A stretch of DNA of 64,000 nucleotides from Solibacillus silvestris_B. Its GTDB lineage: Bacteria; Bacillota; Bacilli; Bacillales_A; Planococcaceae. Where the stretch lies: the NCBI RefSeq assembly GCF_051967575.1, contig NZ_JBQCJW010000006.1, forward strand, positions 1 through 64,000, given 5' to 3'. A program made the translations under genes and the position numbers. A model generated the notes under the pieces. The model was not told where the DNA came from. It searched no databases and saw nothing but the letters and a program-made list of their open reading frames with translations. Numbering within the stretch: the stretch's first letter is position 1; each line of letters starts with the position of its first letter. Shown here piece by piece: positions 26,880-36,582 of this stretch.

Positions 26880-27196
26880 CAGAATTAATTCCTTCCTTCA
26901 TCATATTTACCTGTGCCCGAATGCAGCGAAAGAAACGTAGATATAGGTGCATTAAAATCCGCTGTGCATGGAGCGCTGCTTTTAGTATGGACGAAAAGAT
27001 ATTGAAATATTGGATTGTATAGCATAAAGACTGCCGAAAACCAATGTTTTTATAGAGCAGAGGCATCATTTCCGAGTATTGGGAATTCTATGCGTTAAAA
27101 ATAATTCGGATTCCGAAAAAAATAGCTGTTTAATATATCGGAAAATTAAAATTTTTGTTAAAATGGTGGAACTTGAGTAAAAAAGAGGGTGAAAAA
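26880..27196. other. Intergenic region between copC-like and bmrC-like genes
   Basis: No gene, repeat or clear promoter consensus seen here beyond the ribosome sites of the two divergent genes. Confidence 0.5.
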
Positions 27197-28960
27197 ATGA
27201 AGGTGTTTCTTAAATTAAGCTGGTTTTTTAAAGAGCGGAAATTTCAGTACAGTGTCGGACTGCTGATGCTCATACTTGTCGCCATTTTACAGCTTGTGCC
27301 ACCGAAAATCATCGGCTATACGATTGATGAGATCGGTGACCAAACATTGACGAAGGCCGGGCTGTTTAAATGGTTGGCAATCATTGTCGCCGTGGCGCTG
27401 TCGATGTATGTACTGCGGTATTATTGGCGACAAATGATTTTTGGCTCGTCCAACTATTTGGCCCGTATAATGCGCGAAAAATTGCATCGTCATTTTACGC
27501 AAATGTCCCCGTCATTTTATCAAAAGCATCGTGTCGGCGATTTAATGGCACATGCGACAAATGATATTAGCGCGGTCCAACAAACAGCAGGCGGCGGGGT
27601 TTTAACATTGTTCGACTCGGTTACGACAGGGGGGTTCGTCATTTTGGCGATGGCGGTCACGATTGATTGGCGACTGACATTGATTGCGCTCATTCCGATG
27701 CCGCTAGTCGCTTTGTCGACGAGCTATTACGGTAAATTGCTGCACGAGCGTTTCCGCCATGCCCAAGCCGCGTTTTCGGATTTGAACGATAAAACACAGG
27801 AAAGCATCAGCGGTATGAAAGTATTGAAAACATTTGGCCAGCAGGGCGAGGATGTCGCTGATTTTACAAAACTTTCTGATGAAGTCGTGGAAAAAAATAT
27901 GCGTGTTGCGAAAGTGGATTCATTATTTGACCCGACGATCAGCTTTGTCGTTGGCCTGAGCTTCATGCTAAGTTTAGGGTTTGGGACGAAATTCATTATG
28001 GACGGTGCAATAACGGTCGGGGATTTAGTGACGTTCACGACATATTTGAGCATTCTCGTTTGGCCGATGCTTGCGATTGGGATGCTGTTTAATATTGTGG
28101 AGCGCGGCAGTGTTTCATATGACCGTATTGAAAGGATTTTGAATACACCGATCGAAATTGACGATAAGCATGATGCGATTGCGAAAAGTCCTTCAGGGGA
28201 TATTGTATTTGGCATCAGATCCTTTACATTCCCCGGGGATGCAGACCCTACATTGCGCGATGTCCATTTTGAATTGAAACAAGGCGAAACATTGGGCATT
28301 GTCGGGAAAACGGGTGCAGGAAAAACGGCGATATTAAAGCTGTTGCTTCGCGAATTCGAAGGCTATGAAGGTACTATCCGATTTGGCGAATACAATATTA
28401 ACGACTATAAAAAGGGCTGTTTGCGTGAAGCAATCGGCTATGTGCCACAGGACCACTTTTTGTTTTCGGCCACACTATTTTCGAATATCGCATTTGCCAA
28501 TCCAAGTGCAGGCATAGAGGAAGTGCGGGCAGCCGCAAAGCTTGCCAACATTGATGACGATATTATGAGCTTTACAGATGGCTATAAAACGCTTGTTGGT
28601 GAACGGGGCGTATCGCTTTCCGGCGGGCAGAAGCAGCGAATTTCCATTGCGAGGGCGCTGCTGATGAAGCCTGAGCTGCTTATTTTGGATGATTCGCTAT
28701 CGGCTGTGGATGCGCGGACAGAGGAAGCGATTTTGCATGCATTGAAGGAAGAACGCAAAGATTCGACGACGATCATTACGTCACACCGATTAAGCGCGAT
28801 ACAACAGGCGCATGTCATTATCGTCGTGGAAGAAGGCTCGATCATCGAAAAGGGGACACATGAACAGCTGATGGCATTGCAGGGAAGCTACTATGAAATG
28901 TACCAGTTACAGCAGCTGGAGCAACTAGTTGAGCAAGGGGGCGATGGACATGGCCAATGA
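27197..28960 (+). CDS. ABC exporter half-transporter, BmrC/YheI-like subunit
   Basis: A 587-residue exporter subunit starting LKLSWFFKERK, then PPKIIGYTIDEIGD as in YheI (BmrC). The ATPase domain has Walker A GKTGAGKTA, signature LSGGQKQRIS and Walker B LLILDDSLSAVD: Asp replaces the catalytic Glu, marking the degenerate site of a heterodimer. The start is ATG 27197 after AGAGGGTG; the 14 codons before it are upstream of the ribosome site. It overlaps the next gene by 11 bp. It probably extrudes drugs with its partner. Confidence 0.9.
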   Translation: MKVFLKLSWFFKERKFQYSVGLLMLILVAILQLVPPKIIGYTIDEIGDQTLTKAGLFKWLAIIVAVALSMYVLRYYWRQMIFGSSNYLARIMREKLHRHFTQMSPSFYQKHRVGDLMAHATNDISAVQQTAGGGVLTLFDSVTTGGFVILAMAVTIDWRLTLIALIPMPLVALSTSYYGKLLHERFRHAQAAFSDLNDKTQESISGMKVLKTFGQQGEDVADFTKLSDEVVEKNMRVAKVDSLFDPTISFVVGLSFMLSLGFGTKFIMDGAITVGDLVTFTTYLSILVWPMLAIGMLFNIVERGSVSYDRIERILNTPIEIDDKHDAIAKSPSGDIVFGIRSFTFPGDADPTLRDVHFELKQGETLGIVGKTGAGKTAILKLLLREFEGYEGTIRFGEYNINDYKKGCLREAIGYVPQDHFLFSATLFSNIAFANPSAGIEEVRAAAKLANIDDDIMSFTDGYKTLVGERGVSLSGGQKQRISIARALLMKPELLILDDSLSAVDARTEEAILHALKEERKDSTTIITSHRLSAIQQAHVIIVVEEGSIIEKGTHEQLMALQGSYYEMYQLQQLEQLVEQGGDGHGQ

Positions 28961-30716
28961 TACAATTTCAAGCAAAGAACAGCGGATCGTCCTTAAGCGG
29001 CTTTTCGCATATTTAAAGCCGCATAAAAAGCTGTTGGCTGTCGCGCTTTTTCTGCTTGTATTAACTGTAATCGGGGATATTATCGGACCTTATTTAATTA
29101 AAGTGTACATCGACGACCATTTAATGATCGGCAATTTCAATTTGCAGCCTATATTGATTTTGGCGACCGGCTATTTTGCAATCCAAATATTGAATGTCGT
29201 CATTACGTATTATCAAAACATTAAATTCCAGGAGCTCGCTTTGAAAGTTATTCAGCAGCTTCGGATTGATGTGTTCTCGAAAATCCACAGGCTTGGCATG
29301 CGCTATTTTGATCAGGTGCCGGCAGGGTCGATCGTTTCGAGAGCGACGAATGACACGGAAGCGATCAAGGATATGTTCGTCTCGGTATTGATCAGTTTTG
29401 TCCAGGCCGCCTTTTTAATTGTCGGCGTGTATATCGCGATGTTTTTCCTGAATGCAAAGCTCGCATTATTTATGCTGCTTTTGCTGCCGGTCATTATTTA
29501 TATTATTTGGCTTTACCGCAAAATGAGTTCTGTCGTGTATATGCGCATGCGCGAAAAGCTGAGTGAACTGAATGCAAAGCTATCCGAAACATTGTCGGGG
29601 ATGAGCATAGTGCAGGCATTCCGCCAAGAACAGCGCTTCAATGACGAGTTCGACAAAGTGAATGAAGAGCACTTCCAATCAATGATGGCCAATACGAAGA
29701 TGAACAGTCTGCTCCTGCGCCCGATCATTGATTTAGTGTACTTTACGGCGATTGTCATTTTACTGTTCTATTTCGGGTGGACATCGTTTGAAACAGCGGT
29801 GGAAGTCGGGGTTGTGTATGCGTTCATTACATATATGAACCGCTTCTTTGATCCGATCAATCAAGTGATGGAGCGTCTGGCACTGTTCCAGCAAGCGATT
29901 GTGGCAGCTTCCCGCGTGTTTGCTTTAATGGACAATGAGGAGCTTGAGCCGGCACAGCAAAACAAGCCTGTCACTGTAAAGGAAGGCCGTATTGAGTTCA
30001 AAGATGTTTCGTTCAGCTATGACGGGAAGCAAGATGTATTAAAAAATATATCGTTTACGGTGAATCCTGGTGAAACAGTGGCGCTTGTAGGGCATACAGG
30101 CAGCGGGAAAAGCTCGATCATCAATTTATTGATGCGTTTTTATGAGTTTGAGCGCGGGGATATTTTAGTCGATGGGCAATCGATCAAAGATTTCAGGCAG
30201 CAGGAGCTACGCGAGAAAATGGGCCTCGTTTTGCAAGATCCGTTTTTATTTTACGGTACGATTGATTCGAATATTCGATTGTACAGTGAAAAGCTAAGCT
30301 TGCAAAAGGTGAAGGAAGCAGCCGAATTTGTACAGGCAAACGACTTCATTGAATCGCTGCCGGATGGCTATGAAAGCCGCGTGACGGAGCGTGGCTCGAC
30401 ATTCTCGAGCGGGCAGCGCCAATTGATCGCATTTGCACGCACGATAGCGACAAATCCGAAAATTTTAGTGTTGGATGAAGCGACCGCAGCGATTGATACA
30501 GAGACAGAAGTCGGCATTCAGCAGTCTTTGGAGAAAATGCGGAAAGGCCGCACTACAATCGCGATTGCGCACAGACTTTCGACGATCCAGGATGCAGAGC
30601 AGATTTTAGTGCTGCATAAGGGGGAAATCATCGAGCGCGGCACCCACCAGGAGCTGATCGCGCAAAAAGGTTTATATGAAAAGATGTTCTTGCTGCAAAA
30701 TGGAATTGTAGAATAA
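28950..30716 (+). CDS. ABC exporter half-transporter, BmrD/YheH-like subunit
   Basis: A 588-residue partner of the preceding protein: six membrane helices, Walker A GHTGSGKSS, a variant signature FSSGQRQLIA and a full Walker B ILVLDEATAAID with catalytic Glu. It is shorter than B. subtilis YheH (about 670 residues). The start ATGGCCAATGA overlaps the previous stop; two earlier codons are possible starts but sit too close to AAGGGGG. No leader peptide or attenuator of the bmrB kind was recognised upstream of the pair. Confidence 0.9.
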   Translation: MANDTISSKEQRIVLKRLFAYLKPHKKLLAVALFLLVLTVIGDIIGPYLIKVYIDDHLMIGNFNLQPILILATGYFAIQILNVVITYYQNIKFQELALKVIQQLRIDVFSKIHRLGMRYFDQVPAGSIVSRATNDTEAIKDMFVSVLISFVQAAFLIVGVYIAMFFLNAKLALFMLLLLPVIIYIIWLYRKMSSVVYMRMREKLSELNAKLSETLSGMSIVQAFRQEQRFNDEFDKVNEEHFQSMMANTKMNSLLLRPIIDLVYFTAIVILLFYFGWTSFETAVEVGVVYAFITYMNRFFDPINQVMERLALFQQAIVAASRVFALMDNEELEPAQQNKPVTVKEGRIEFKDVSFSYDGKQDVLKNISFTVNPGETVALVGHTGSGKSSIINLLMRFYEFERGDILVDGQSIKDFRQQELREKMGLVLQDPFLFYGTIDSNIRLYSEKLSLQKVKEAAEFVQANDFIESLPDGYESRVTERGSTFSSGQRQLIAFARTIATNPKILVLDEATAAIDTETEVGIQQSLEKMRKGRTTIAIAHRLSTIQDAEQILVLHKGEIIERGTHQELIAQKGLYEKMFLLQNGIVE

Positions 30717-30840
30717 TGATAGAGTCTGTTTTCTATGACTGGAAAGCCCGGCTGTAACATAATCTTTCAATTCGACATTTACTTCTCAAATTTCGACTAC
30801 TATAATTAAGGAAATATCGATAACAATAGAAGGTGCAACA

Positions 30841-31740
30841 ATGTCAGAACAACAAAAGGGCGTCCTGTTTGCTGCAGGCGCCTATTTAATGTGGGGATTG
30901 ATCCCGCTTTATTGGAAGCAAGTACAGCATGTCGGCAGTGTGGAAATTTTAATGGGGCGCGTCATTTGGTCATTCGCCTTCACATTGCTTTTTATTTTGA
31001 TCATTAGGCAGCATAAGGAAATGACCGCGGATATTAAAAAATTATGGGCAAATCAAAAGCAGTTTTGGCTGCTTTTTATCGCATCATTCATTATTTCGCT
31101 CAATTGGGGAATCTACATATGGGCGGTAAACAATGATCATCTGCTGCAGGCGAGTTTAGGCTATTATATTAATCCTCTTATTTCGGTATTGTTTGGCCTT
31201 ATCTTTTTTAAAGAGAAAATCTCCCAGGCTACAGCCATCGCGGTCATCATTGCGGCGATCGGTGTTGGCTATCAGGCGATTTTAGGCGGAACGATCCCAT
31301 GGGTATCATTGACGCTTGCTTTATCGTTTGCATTTTACGGGGTGATCAAAAAGAAAATCCCGCTTGATGCCACACGCGGATTAGCCATCGAGACGCTTTT
31401 TATTTTACCGATTGCGCTGATCGGCTATGCTTATTTAATGCAAACATCGGATATCGCTTTTATGCAAGTCGATTGGAAAACGAATTTATTCTTGATCGGC
31501 AGCGGGATCGTAACCGCTTTTCCGCTCGTGCTATTTGCGAAAGGCGCCCAAAAGATCCCGCTATATTTAATGGGCTTTATCCAGTTTTTATCACCGACAA
31601 TGAGCTTACTAATCGGGATTTTTGTTTATAAAGAGCCGTTTACAACGACCGAATTCGTAACATTCGGCTGTATATGGCTTGCCGTGCTCATCTTCTCGCT
31701 CTCAAAGCTTATCGAAGCAAGAAAGCGCCAAGCAATCTAG
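30841..31740 (+). CDS. rarD: RarD, EamA-family transporter
   Basis: A 299-residue protein with ten membrane segments. The start GVLFAAGAYLMWGLIPLYWK and the internal NWGIYIWAVNNDHLLQASLG are characteristic of RarD. RarD is named for chloramphenicol sensitivity in E. coli, but its natural substrate is unknown. ATG 30841 follows AGAAGGTG; a strong terminator follows the gene. Independent of the preceding ABC genes (120-bp gap). Confidence 0.9.
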   Translation: MSEQQKGVLFAAGAYLMWGLIPLYWKQVQHVGSVEILMGRVIWSFAFTLLFILIIRQHKEMTADIKKLWANQKQFWLLFIASFIISLNWGIYIWAVNNDHLLQASLGYYINPLISVLFGLIFFKEKISQATAIAVIIAAIGVGYQAILGGTIPWVSLTLALSFAFYGVIKKKIPLDATRGLAIETLFILPIALIGYAYLMQTSDIAFMQVDWKTNLFLIGSGIVTAFPLVLFAKGAQKIPLYLMGFIQFLSPTMSLLIGIFVYKEPFTTTEFVTFGCIWLAVLIFSLSKLIEARKRQAI

Positions 31741-31749
31741 ACCGAGATG

Positions 31750-31780
31750 CCTTGCAGTGTATGCTGCAAGGTGTTTTTTT
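31750..31780 (+). terminator. Terminator after rarD
   Basis: CCTTGCAG-TGTATG-CTGCAAGG perfect stem followed by TGTTTTTTT. Confidence 0.85.
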
Positions 31781-31821
31781 GAAAATTAAAGTTTCTGCTT
31801 GGAGTATAAATTTGCTTGTTT

Positions 31822-31953
31822 TTAAGAAAAACTATTGAACGGAGCCCTCCAAAGATTTGAACGCTTCTTAATATAGGCGGCTGCTTGCAGCTCTGGAGTG
31901 CGCATTAGCGTTTGTAAAGGGCGATCATCTAAAACTTGTATACCGCCATAATG
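31822..31953 (-). pseudogene. Short gene remnant in the rarD-DUF1641 gap
   Basis: A 44-codon open frame without start gives protein-like sequence (HYGGIQVLDDRPLQTLMR, then YIKKRSNLWRAPF) and then stops. It looks like the C-terminal piece of a lost gene that I cannot name. The rest of the 600-bp gap, up to 32381, shows nothing except the ribosome site of the next gene. Confidence 0.3.
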
Positions 31954-32381
31954 TTAACGCAAGCGGCTCTTAAAAATTCCGCAAGCCTGCATGTGCAAAG
32001 GTTAAAACAGCGTTTTTATGCATTTATAAAGGAATAATCTAAAAAAGAAATCCTTGCAGAAATACAGATTGGATTATAGAGTTTCTTCTTATTAATTACA
32101 TTGAAAAGTTTCATCAACTGTTTAAAATAAAATTGTTAGCACGATTGCGCAAAATTCCAATTCGCTCCACTCTAAAATTTACGAATGGAAAAACATTTGA
32201 AAAAAGCAAGATTACTGAATATTTAATAAATTAAGTTTTGCTGCTTTTATTTCGTTTTTCTAATTGTAACAACGCTTTCTTTGTGCTATCGTTGCTTAAT
32301 GAATGGTATGTGAAAGTTTTTACAAATGGGTATGAACTTTTCATTTGAAAAAATATTAAGTGTTGGCAAAGGAGAGTTATT

Positions 32382-32807
32382 ATGTCAGAAATGAATAATC
32401 AACAGGTAGAAAAAGTGTCTGTTACACAAGAACAATTAGACGTATTAGACCAACTATTAAAGCCAGAGGTACAAGCTTCATTAACAACGCTTGTTGACAA
32501 CCTGCCAAAATTGGCTGAAATGACGACTTTATTAACAAAAGCGTATGAGTTCGCGACAAATATTGCAACAGACGAAACGCTGAAAAATGATACAGTAGCA
32601 GCAGTTACAGAAATGGCGAGCCCGGTAGTAGGCACAGCTAAATCGATTGCCCAAACTGCAATGGAAGCGAAGGACCGTGCTGAAGTAAGCAATGAAACAG
32701 TAGGTGTGTTTGGCTTATTGAAAATGCTGAAAGACCCTCAAGTACAAGGCGCATTACGTTTTGCCAATGCCTTTTTGCAAGTAGCAGCTGAGCGTAAAGA
32801 AAAATAG
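32382..32807 (+). CDS. DUF1641 domain protein
   Basis: A 141-residue helical, Gln/Glu/Thr-rich protein with the DUF1641 pattern (LDQLLKPEVQASLTTLVDNL, later FGLLKMLKDPQVQGALRF). Relatives (e.g. YrhD) lie next to redox enzymes. Here it is about 120 bp upstream of an FAD oxidoreductase gene, probably in one transcription unit. It may help attach or regulate the oxidoreductase; that is inference. ATG follows AAAGGAGAG. Confidence 0.8.
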   Translation: MSEMNNQQVEKVSVTQEQLDVLDQLLKPEVQASLTTLVDNLPKLAEMTTLLTKAYEFATNIATDETLKNDTVAAVTEMASPVVGTAKSIAQTAMEAKDRAEVSNETVGVFGLLKMLKDPQVQGALRFANAFLQVAAERKEK

Positions 32808-32930
32808 GAAAACATACTTCGCCAAACAAAGAGCGAAATACTGTTTTTCTTATGTGGATGTCATCGAAACCGAGACTTTCAATTCCACTGAATAATTTGC
32901 ACAATCTAATTTTATTGGAGGATGTTATAC

Positions 32931-34118
32931 ATGGTAACTAAAGAAATCGTTATTTTAGGTGCTGGTTTTGCTGGAGTGCTTGCTGCTCAAACAGCTCGTA
33001 AATTTTTAACTACTGAAGAAGCGAGCATTACAGTCGTAAACCAATTCCCGACACACCAAATCATTACAGAATTGCACCGTTTAGCTGGCGGAACTATTGC
33101 AGAGGGTGCTGTTTCTTTACCGCTTGAGAAAATTTTCAAAGGTCAGGAGATTAACCTGGAAATCGCAAAAGTGAACAGCTTCAACGTGGAAAACAAAAAA
33201 GTGGAGCTTTCAAACGGCAAAACTTTACAATATGATACATTAGTAGTCGCTTTAGGCAGCCAAACTGGATTCTTCGGTATTCCAGGATTGGAGGAAAACT
33301 CAATGGTGCTGAAATCGGTTGACGAAGCAAACCATATCCGCGAGCACATTGAAGCCCGCATTAAAGCATATGCGGCAACAAAAGACGAGGCTGATGCGAC
33401 AATCGTAATCGGCGGCGGCGGTTTGACAGGTGTTGAGCTTGTTGGGGAAATCGTGGACCACTTCCCGAAAGTGGCGGAAAAATACGGCGTTAAATTCGAA
33501 GACTTAAAAATTAAATTAGTGGAAGCAGGTCCGAAAATTTTACCGGTATTCCCTGATAACTTAATCGAGCGTGCAACACAATCATTGACAAAACGCGGCG
33601 TTGAATTTATTACTTCAACTCCTGTAACTGGTGTTGAAGGCAATGTCATCCAATTAAAAGACCGTGAACCGATCGTTGCAAACACGCTCGTATGGACAGG
33701 CGGGGTAGCACCACTTCCATTAGTTGCGGAATCTGGTTTAGCGGCAGACCGCGGCAAAGCAACAATCAATGACTTCCTGCAATCAACATCTCATCCGGAC
33801 GTATTTGTAATTGGCGATGCATCTGCGCATATTCCAAACCCAGGTGACCGCCCGACATATGCACCGACTGCACAAGTTGCATGGCAGCAGGGAGAAGTTG
33901 CAGGCTATAACATCTTCGCACAAATTAAAGGCTCTGATTTAAAAGAATTCAAATTCACAAACTCAGGCACTTTAGGCTCTTTAGGGCGCAAAGACGGAAT
34001 CGCAACAATCGGCGCAAACAATACGCAGCTTGTTGGTCTACCGGCAACATTAATGAAAGAAGCATCAAACATTCGTTATATGACACATATTAAAGCGCTA
34101 TTCGGTTTAGCGTATTAA
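32931..34118 (+). CDS. FAD/NAD(P)-dependent oxidoreductase, NDH-2/sulfide:quinone reductase-like
   Basis: A 395-residue flavoprotein: N-terminal FAD-binding IVILGAGFAGV (Rossmann GxGxxG), second dinucleotide motif IVIGGGGLTGVELVGE near residue 155, and C-terminal FAD motif VFVIGDASA near residue 290. The C-terminal tail matches type II NADH dehydrogenase-like enzymes that feed electrons to quinone at the membrane surface. No redox Cys pair of sulfide:quinone reductases is evident, so NADH dehydrogenase activity is more likely. Start is ATG 32931, 9 bp after GGAGG. Confidence 0.85.
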   Translation: MVTKEIVILGAGFAGVLAAQTARKFLTTEEASITVVNQFPTHQIITELHRLAGGTIAEGAVSLPLEKIFKGQEINLEIAKVNSFNVENKKVELSNGKTLQYDTLVVALGSQTGFFGIPGLEENSMVLKSVDEANHIREHIEARIKAYAATKDEADATIVIGGGGLTGVELVGEIVDHFPKVAEKYGVKFEDLKIKLVEAGPKILPVFPDNLIERATQSLTKRGVEFITSTPVTGVEGNVIQLKDREPIVANTLVWTGGVAPLPLVAESGLAADRGKATINDFLQSTSHPDVFVIGDASAHIPNPGDRPTYAPTAQVAWQQGEVAGYNIFAQIKGSDLKEFKFTNSGTLGSLGRKDGIATIGANNTQLVGLPATLMKEASNIRYMTHIKALFGLAY

Positions 34119-34125
34119 TAGAGAG

Positions 34126-34170
34126 GGACATGCCTTAAAGTTTCATTACTTTCAGGCATGTCCTTTTATT
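34126..34170 (+). terminator. Terminator after the oxidoreductase gene
   Basis: GGACATGCCT...AGGCATGTCC perfect 10-bp stem, then TTTTATTTTG. Confidence 0.8.
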
Positions 34171-34493
34171 TTGTTAAGGCATGGGTGAAAAAGGCGGGTC
34201 GTTTACGGTGTGCCTTTAATGCAGCTATGCGGTCCGCAAAAAAATCGGCATAACTTGATGATGAGACAAATTAGAAGGTTCTTTAAACTATTTACAGAAG
34301 GGGGAAATCTTTATATGCTTTAGCGTTTTGTTGTTTAGTAGATATGAAAAAGCAATTTTTCCCACGGCCTCCACATTATAAAAGACAATATTTTACGTTA
34401 TTTTTTGCAAAATGTGTTTTTCTATAAAAAAACGAGGAAATTATATCAAATAAATACTATAATAGAAGAAAATGTTATTGAAGAGGTATCATT
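34171..34493 (+). promoter_or_regulatory. Intergenic region with a TATAAT box
   Basis: AT-rich and without a gene. TATAAT at 34458-34463, about 30 bp before the next ATG, is a likely -10 element; the -35 region is poor, so an activator may be needed. Confidence 0.4.
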
Positions 34494-35117
34494 ATGAAAT
34501 ATTTTGACTCATCCAATTCATTATTTCTTTTAACAGAGCAGCAGCAGCACCAGTTTTCCAAGCTAGAGCATTATGATTACTTTTTCCATTTAATTCGCCA
34601 TGATTTTCATGGATTATCATTCGCCAATTTAAGTGTGAGCGATATTTGGGCTTACTTTTATTTTGAGGAAGTGCCCGTCATCAATTCCGAGCATGCATTA
34701 ATCTTCTTATTGCGCAATTTTATGCTGAATGAAGTCATCATCAGCCAGAAATTTAAACGATTGAAAAAATCCACGATAGGCTCGTATACAAATGCATTGA
34801 TGGCATCCGTCCTGACGGTCAACCTGTTTTTGGACAGCTTGCTCGAAGCGCTCCGGACATTGCCGAAGGAGCAGTATAGTTTATACATGAAATTTGAAAG
34901 CAGCTCAAAGCAATTGTTCAATGACCGCTTTTCTGCCTATGAGCATTATCCGAAAAAACTTGTCCAAATCGAGACGGCCATTTTAAAAAGTTTGCGCCAA
35001 TATATCTGGCAAAATGACAAACTATTCGATCAACGGAAATTGAAAGTCGTTCGCCTTATCGATGAAATCACAATTATAGAAAGAGAGCTTTTTAAGCCGT
35101 TTTGCAAAATAGAGTAG
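34494..35117 (+). CDS. Hypothetical protein paired with the TPR protein
   Basis: A 207-residue soluble, helical protein with many aromatic residues (HYDYFFHLIRHDFHGLSF, DIWAYFYFEE). No signal peptide, membrane segment or catalytic motif is visible. It ends 15 bp before the TPR/GGDEF-like gene, and its stop overlaps that gene's ribosome site, so the two are cotranscribed and probably function together. ATG follows GAAGAGGT. No family recognised. Confidence 0.75.
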   Translation: MKYFDSSNSLFLLTEQQQHQFSKLEHYDYFFHLIRHDFHGLSFANLSVSDIWAYFYFEEVPVINSEHALIFLLRNFMLNEVIISQKFKRLKKSTIGSYTNALMASVLTVNLFLDSLLEALRTLPKEQYSLYMKFESSSKQLFNDRFSAYEHYPKKLVQIETAILKSLRQYIWQNDKLFDQRKLKVVRLIDEITIIERELFKPFCKIE

Positions 35118-35132
35118 GAGGTATACATCTCT

Positions 35133-36467
35133 ATGGGGGAGCATCTAAAGACAATTCATCAGCTCGAGCATTATCGTTCACAAAGCTTCATATCGCTTGA
35201 AGCGCAATATGAAGCATTTAAAAGGATGTTCGGATGCTGTGTGCATGAAGGCAATATAGAAACGATCAATGATTTTATCCGTTTTGATAGTGAACCATTT
35301 ATTTTATCAAACAGTAATATGAAAGTGCTGCAATTTCTGGTTGAACAAGAATGGTATTTTAAACAAAATTTAAAAGAATGCCTGGCCGTCCTCTATTTAG
35401 TTATCGGTCATTGCCATTATTTTAACATCAATCTCGAGCAGGCGAAAAAGTATTACCGAATCGCGAGCAACTATGCACTTCAATATGAAAATTATTCATT
35501 GCTGTCACTCGCGATGAATAATTACAACGCATCGCAAATCGACAAACTGCCGGATGATGTGTTTTGGGATATTAGCAAAATTCCGGCCATTTTTCTGAAG
35601 CTTGGCACAGCGAACGATGAACAATATCTTATCGTCCGTTTTATAGCGCATATCGAAATCTCGCTCAAGCTGGACAAAGTGCAGTATGCGGAAAATATAT
35701 TTAGTAAATATTTTACCGATTACGAATTCAAAAAGGATTCCCGTGTCGATCTGCAAGTGCGTGTATTGCGCGGGAAAATCCATTTCCAAAAAGGCGAATA
35801 TGAATTGGCGATTGAAATTTTGCATGAAGTGCTCGTTATTTGCATGGAAATGAATTTTAATAAAGACTTGGTGCAAGTATGCTATAACTTAATTACAAAA
35901 TCATACAAAATGCTGAACGAGGAAAGCCTCTCGCGCAAAATGGAGCAATATCAAGCCCGTTTTCAACGCAGATTGGAAACGGATAAGCGATATATTGAAA
36001 AATACATTAAAACTTTCAACGATAAAGAACATGAAGGGGATGAATATTTTACCGCCCCATTGCCCCGGTTCAAGCTTGACGGAGAGTGCCTGTTAAGCGA
36101 TATTGCAAATGACGGCTATACGCTTGTGCTTGTCGATTGCAAAGTGAGGGCTAACGGAAAAGACGCATTGAATGATATCATTTATTTGATCAATGACAAA
36201 ATGATGCTGGAAATGAAAGAGTTCATCATTGCGAGCACGCGAATTGATAACTCGACGATCGGCTATATTATCCGATTGCAGGAGCAGTTTACCGATACAT
36301 TATGCGCGAAGGTTTTCCATAAAATCCGCGAACATTATCCGAAAAATGACAGTGTATTGGAAGCCATTTATTTTGCGGCGGTCAACAATAAGGAAAATGG
36401 GTTGCACAGCTATGAAAAATGCCTCGATATGGCCTATGCATATATTTATTACGAGCTTTATAAATAG
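35133..36467 (+). CDS. TPR-repeat regulator-like protein with degenerate GGDEF-like C-terminus
   Basis: A 444-residue protein. Residues about 20-300 are helical with TPR-like pairs (ECLAVLYLVIGHCHYFNINL and KIHFQKGEYELAIEILHEVL), reminiscent of Rap/transcription-factor TPR proteins. The last 130 residues resemble a degenerate nucleotide-cyclase (GGDEF) fold: a first strand TLVLVDCK, a helix, then a final helix DMAYAYIYYELYK in the place of the usual AD.AlY.AK. No GGDEF motif is present, so it cannot be an active cyclase and may bind a ligand or partner. The GGDEF link is my inference from fold pattern. Confidence 0.6.
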   Translation: MGEHLKTIHQLEHYRSQSFISLEAQYEAFKRMFGCCVHEGNIETINDFIRFDSEPFILSNSNMKVLQFLVEQEWYFKQNLKECLAVLYLVIGHCHYFNINLEQAKKYYRIASNYALQYENYSLLSLAMNNYNASQIDKLPDDVFWDISKIPAIFLKLGTANDEQYLIVRFIAHIEISLKLDKVQYAENIFSKYFTDYEFKKDSRVDLQVRVLRGKIHFQKGEYELAIEILHEVLVICMEMNFNKDLVQVCYNLITKSYKMLNEESLSRKMEQYQARFQRRLETDKRYIEKYIKTFNDKEHEGDEYFTAPLPRFKLDGECLLSDIANDGYTLVLVDCKVRANGKDALNDIIYLINDKMMLEMKEFIIASTRIDNSTIGYIIRLQEQFTDTLCAKVFHKIREHYPKNDSVLEAIYFAAVNNKENGLHSYEKCLDMAYAYIYYELYK

Positions 36468-36582
36468 CGGTTGCATTCTGTATTACTTAAATTGATTCAT
36501 TATACAAAAAATTCTAAAAATAACTTCCGTATTCGGACAACTAATATTAAAATATAGGGAGTACATCAAAGGAGGCAACCGA

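Noticed and set aside
26818..27069. 83-codon minus-strand frame overlapping the copC start
   Set aside because: It covers the copC ribosome site and has no sensible composition.
27000..27196. bmrB-like leader peptide or attenuator before the BmrC/BmrD-like pair
   Set aside because: No short frame with ribosome site and no alternative hairpins could be recognised.
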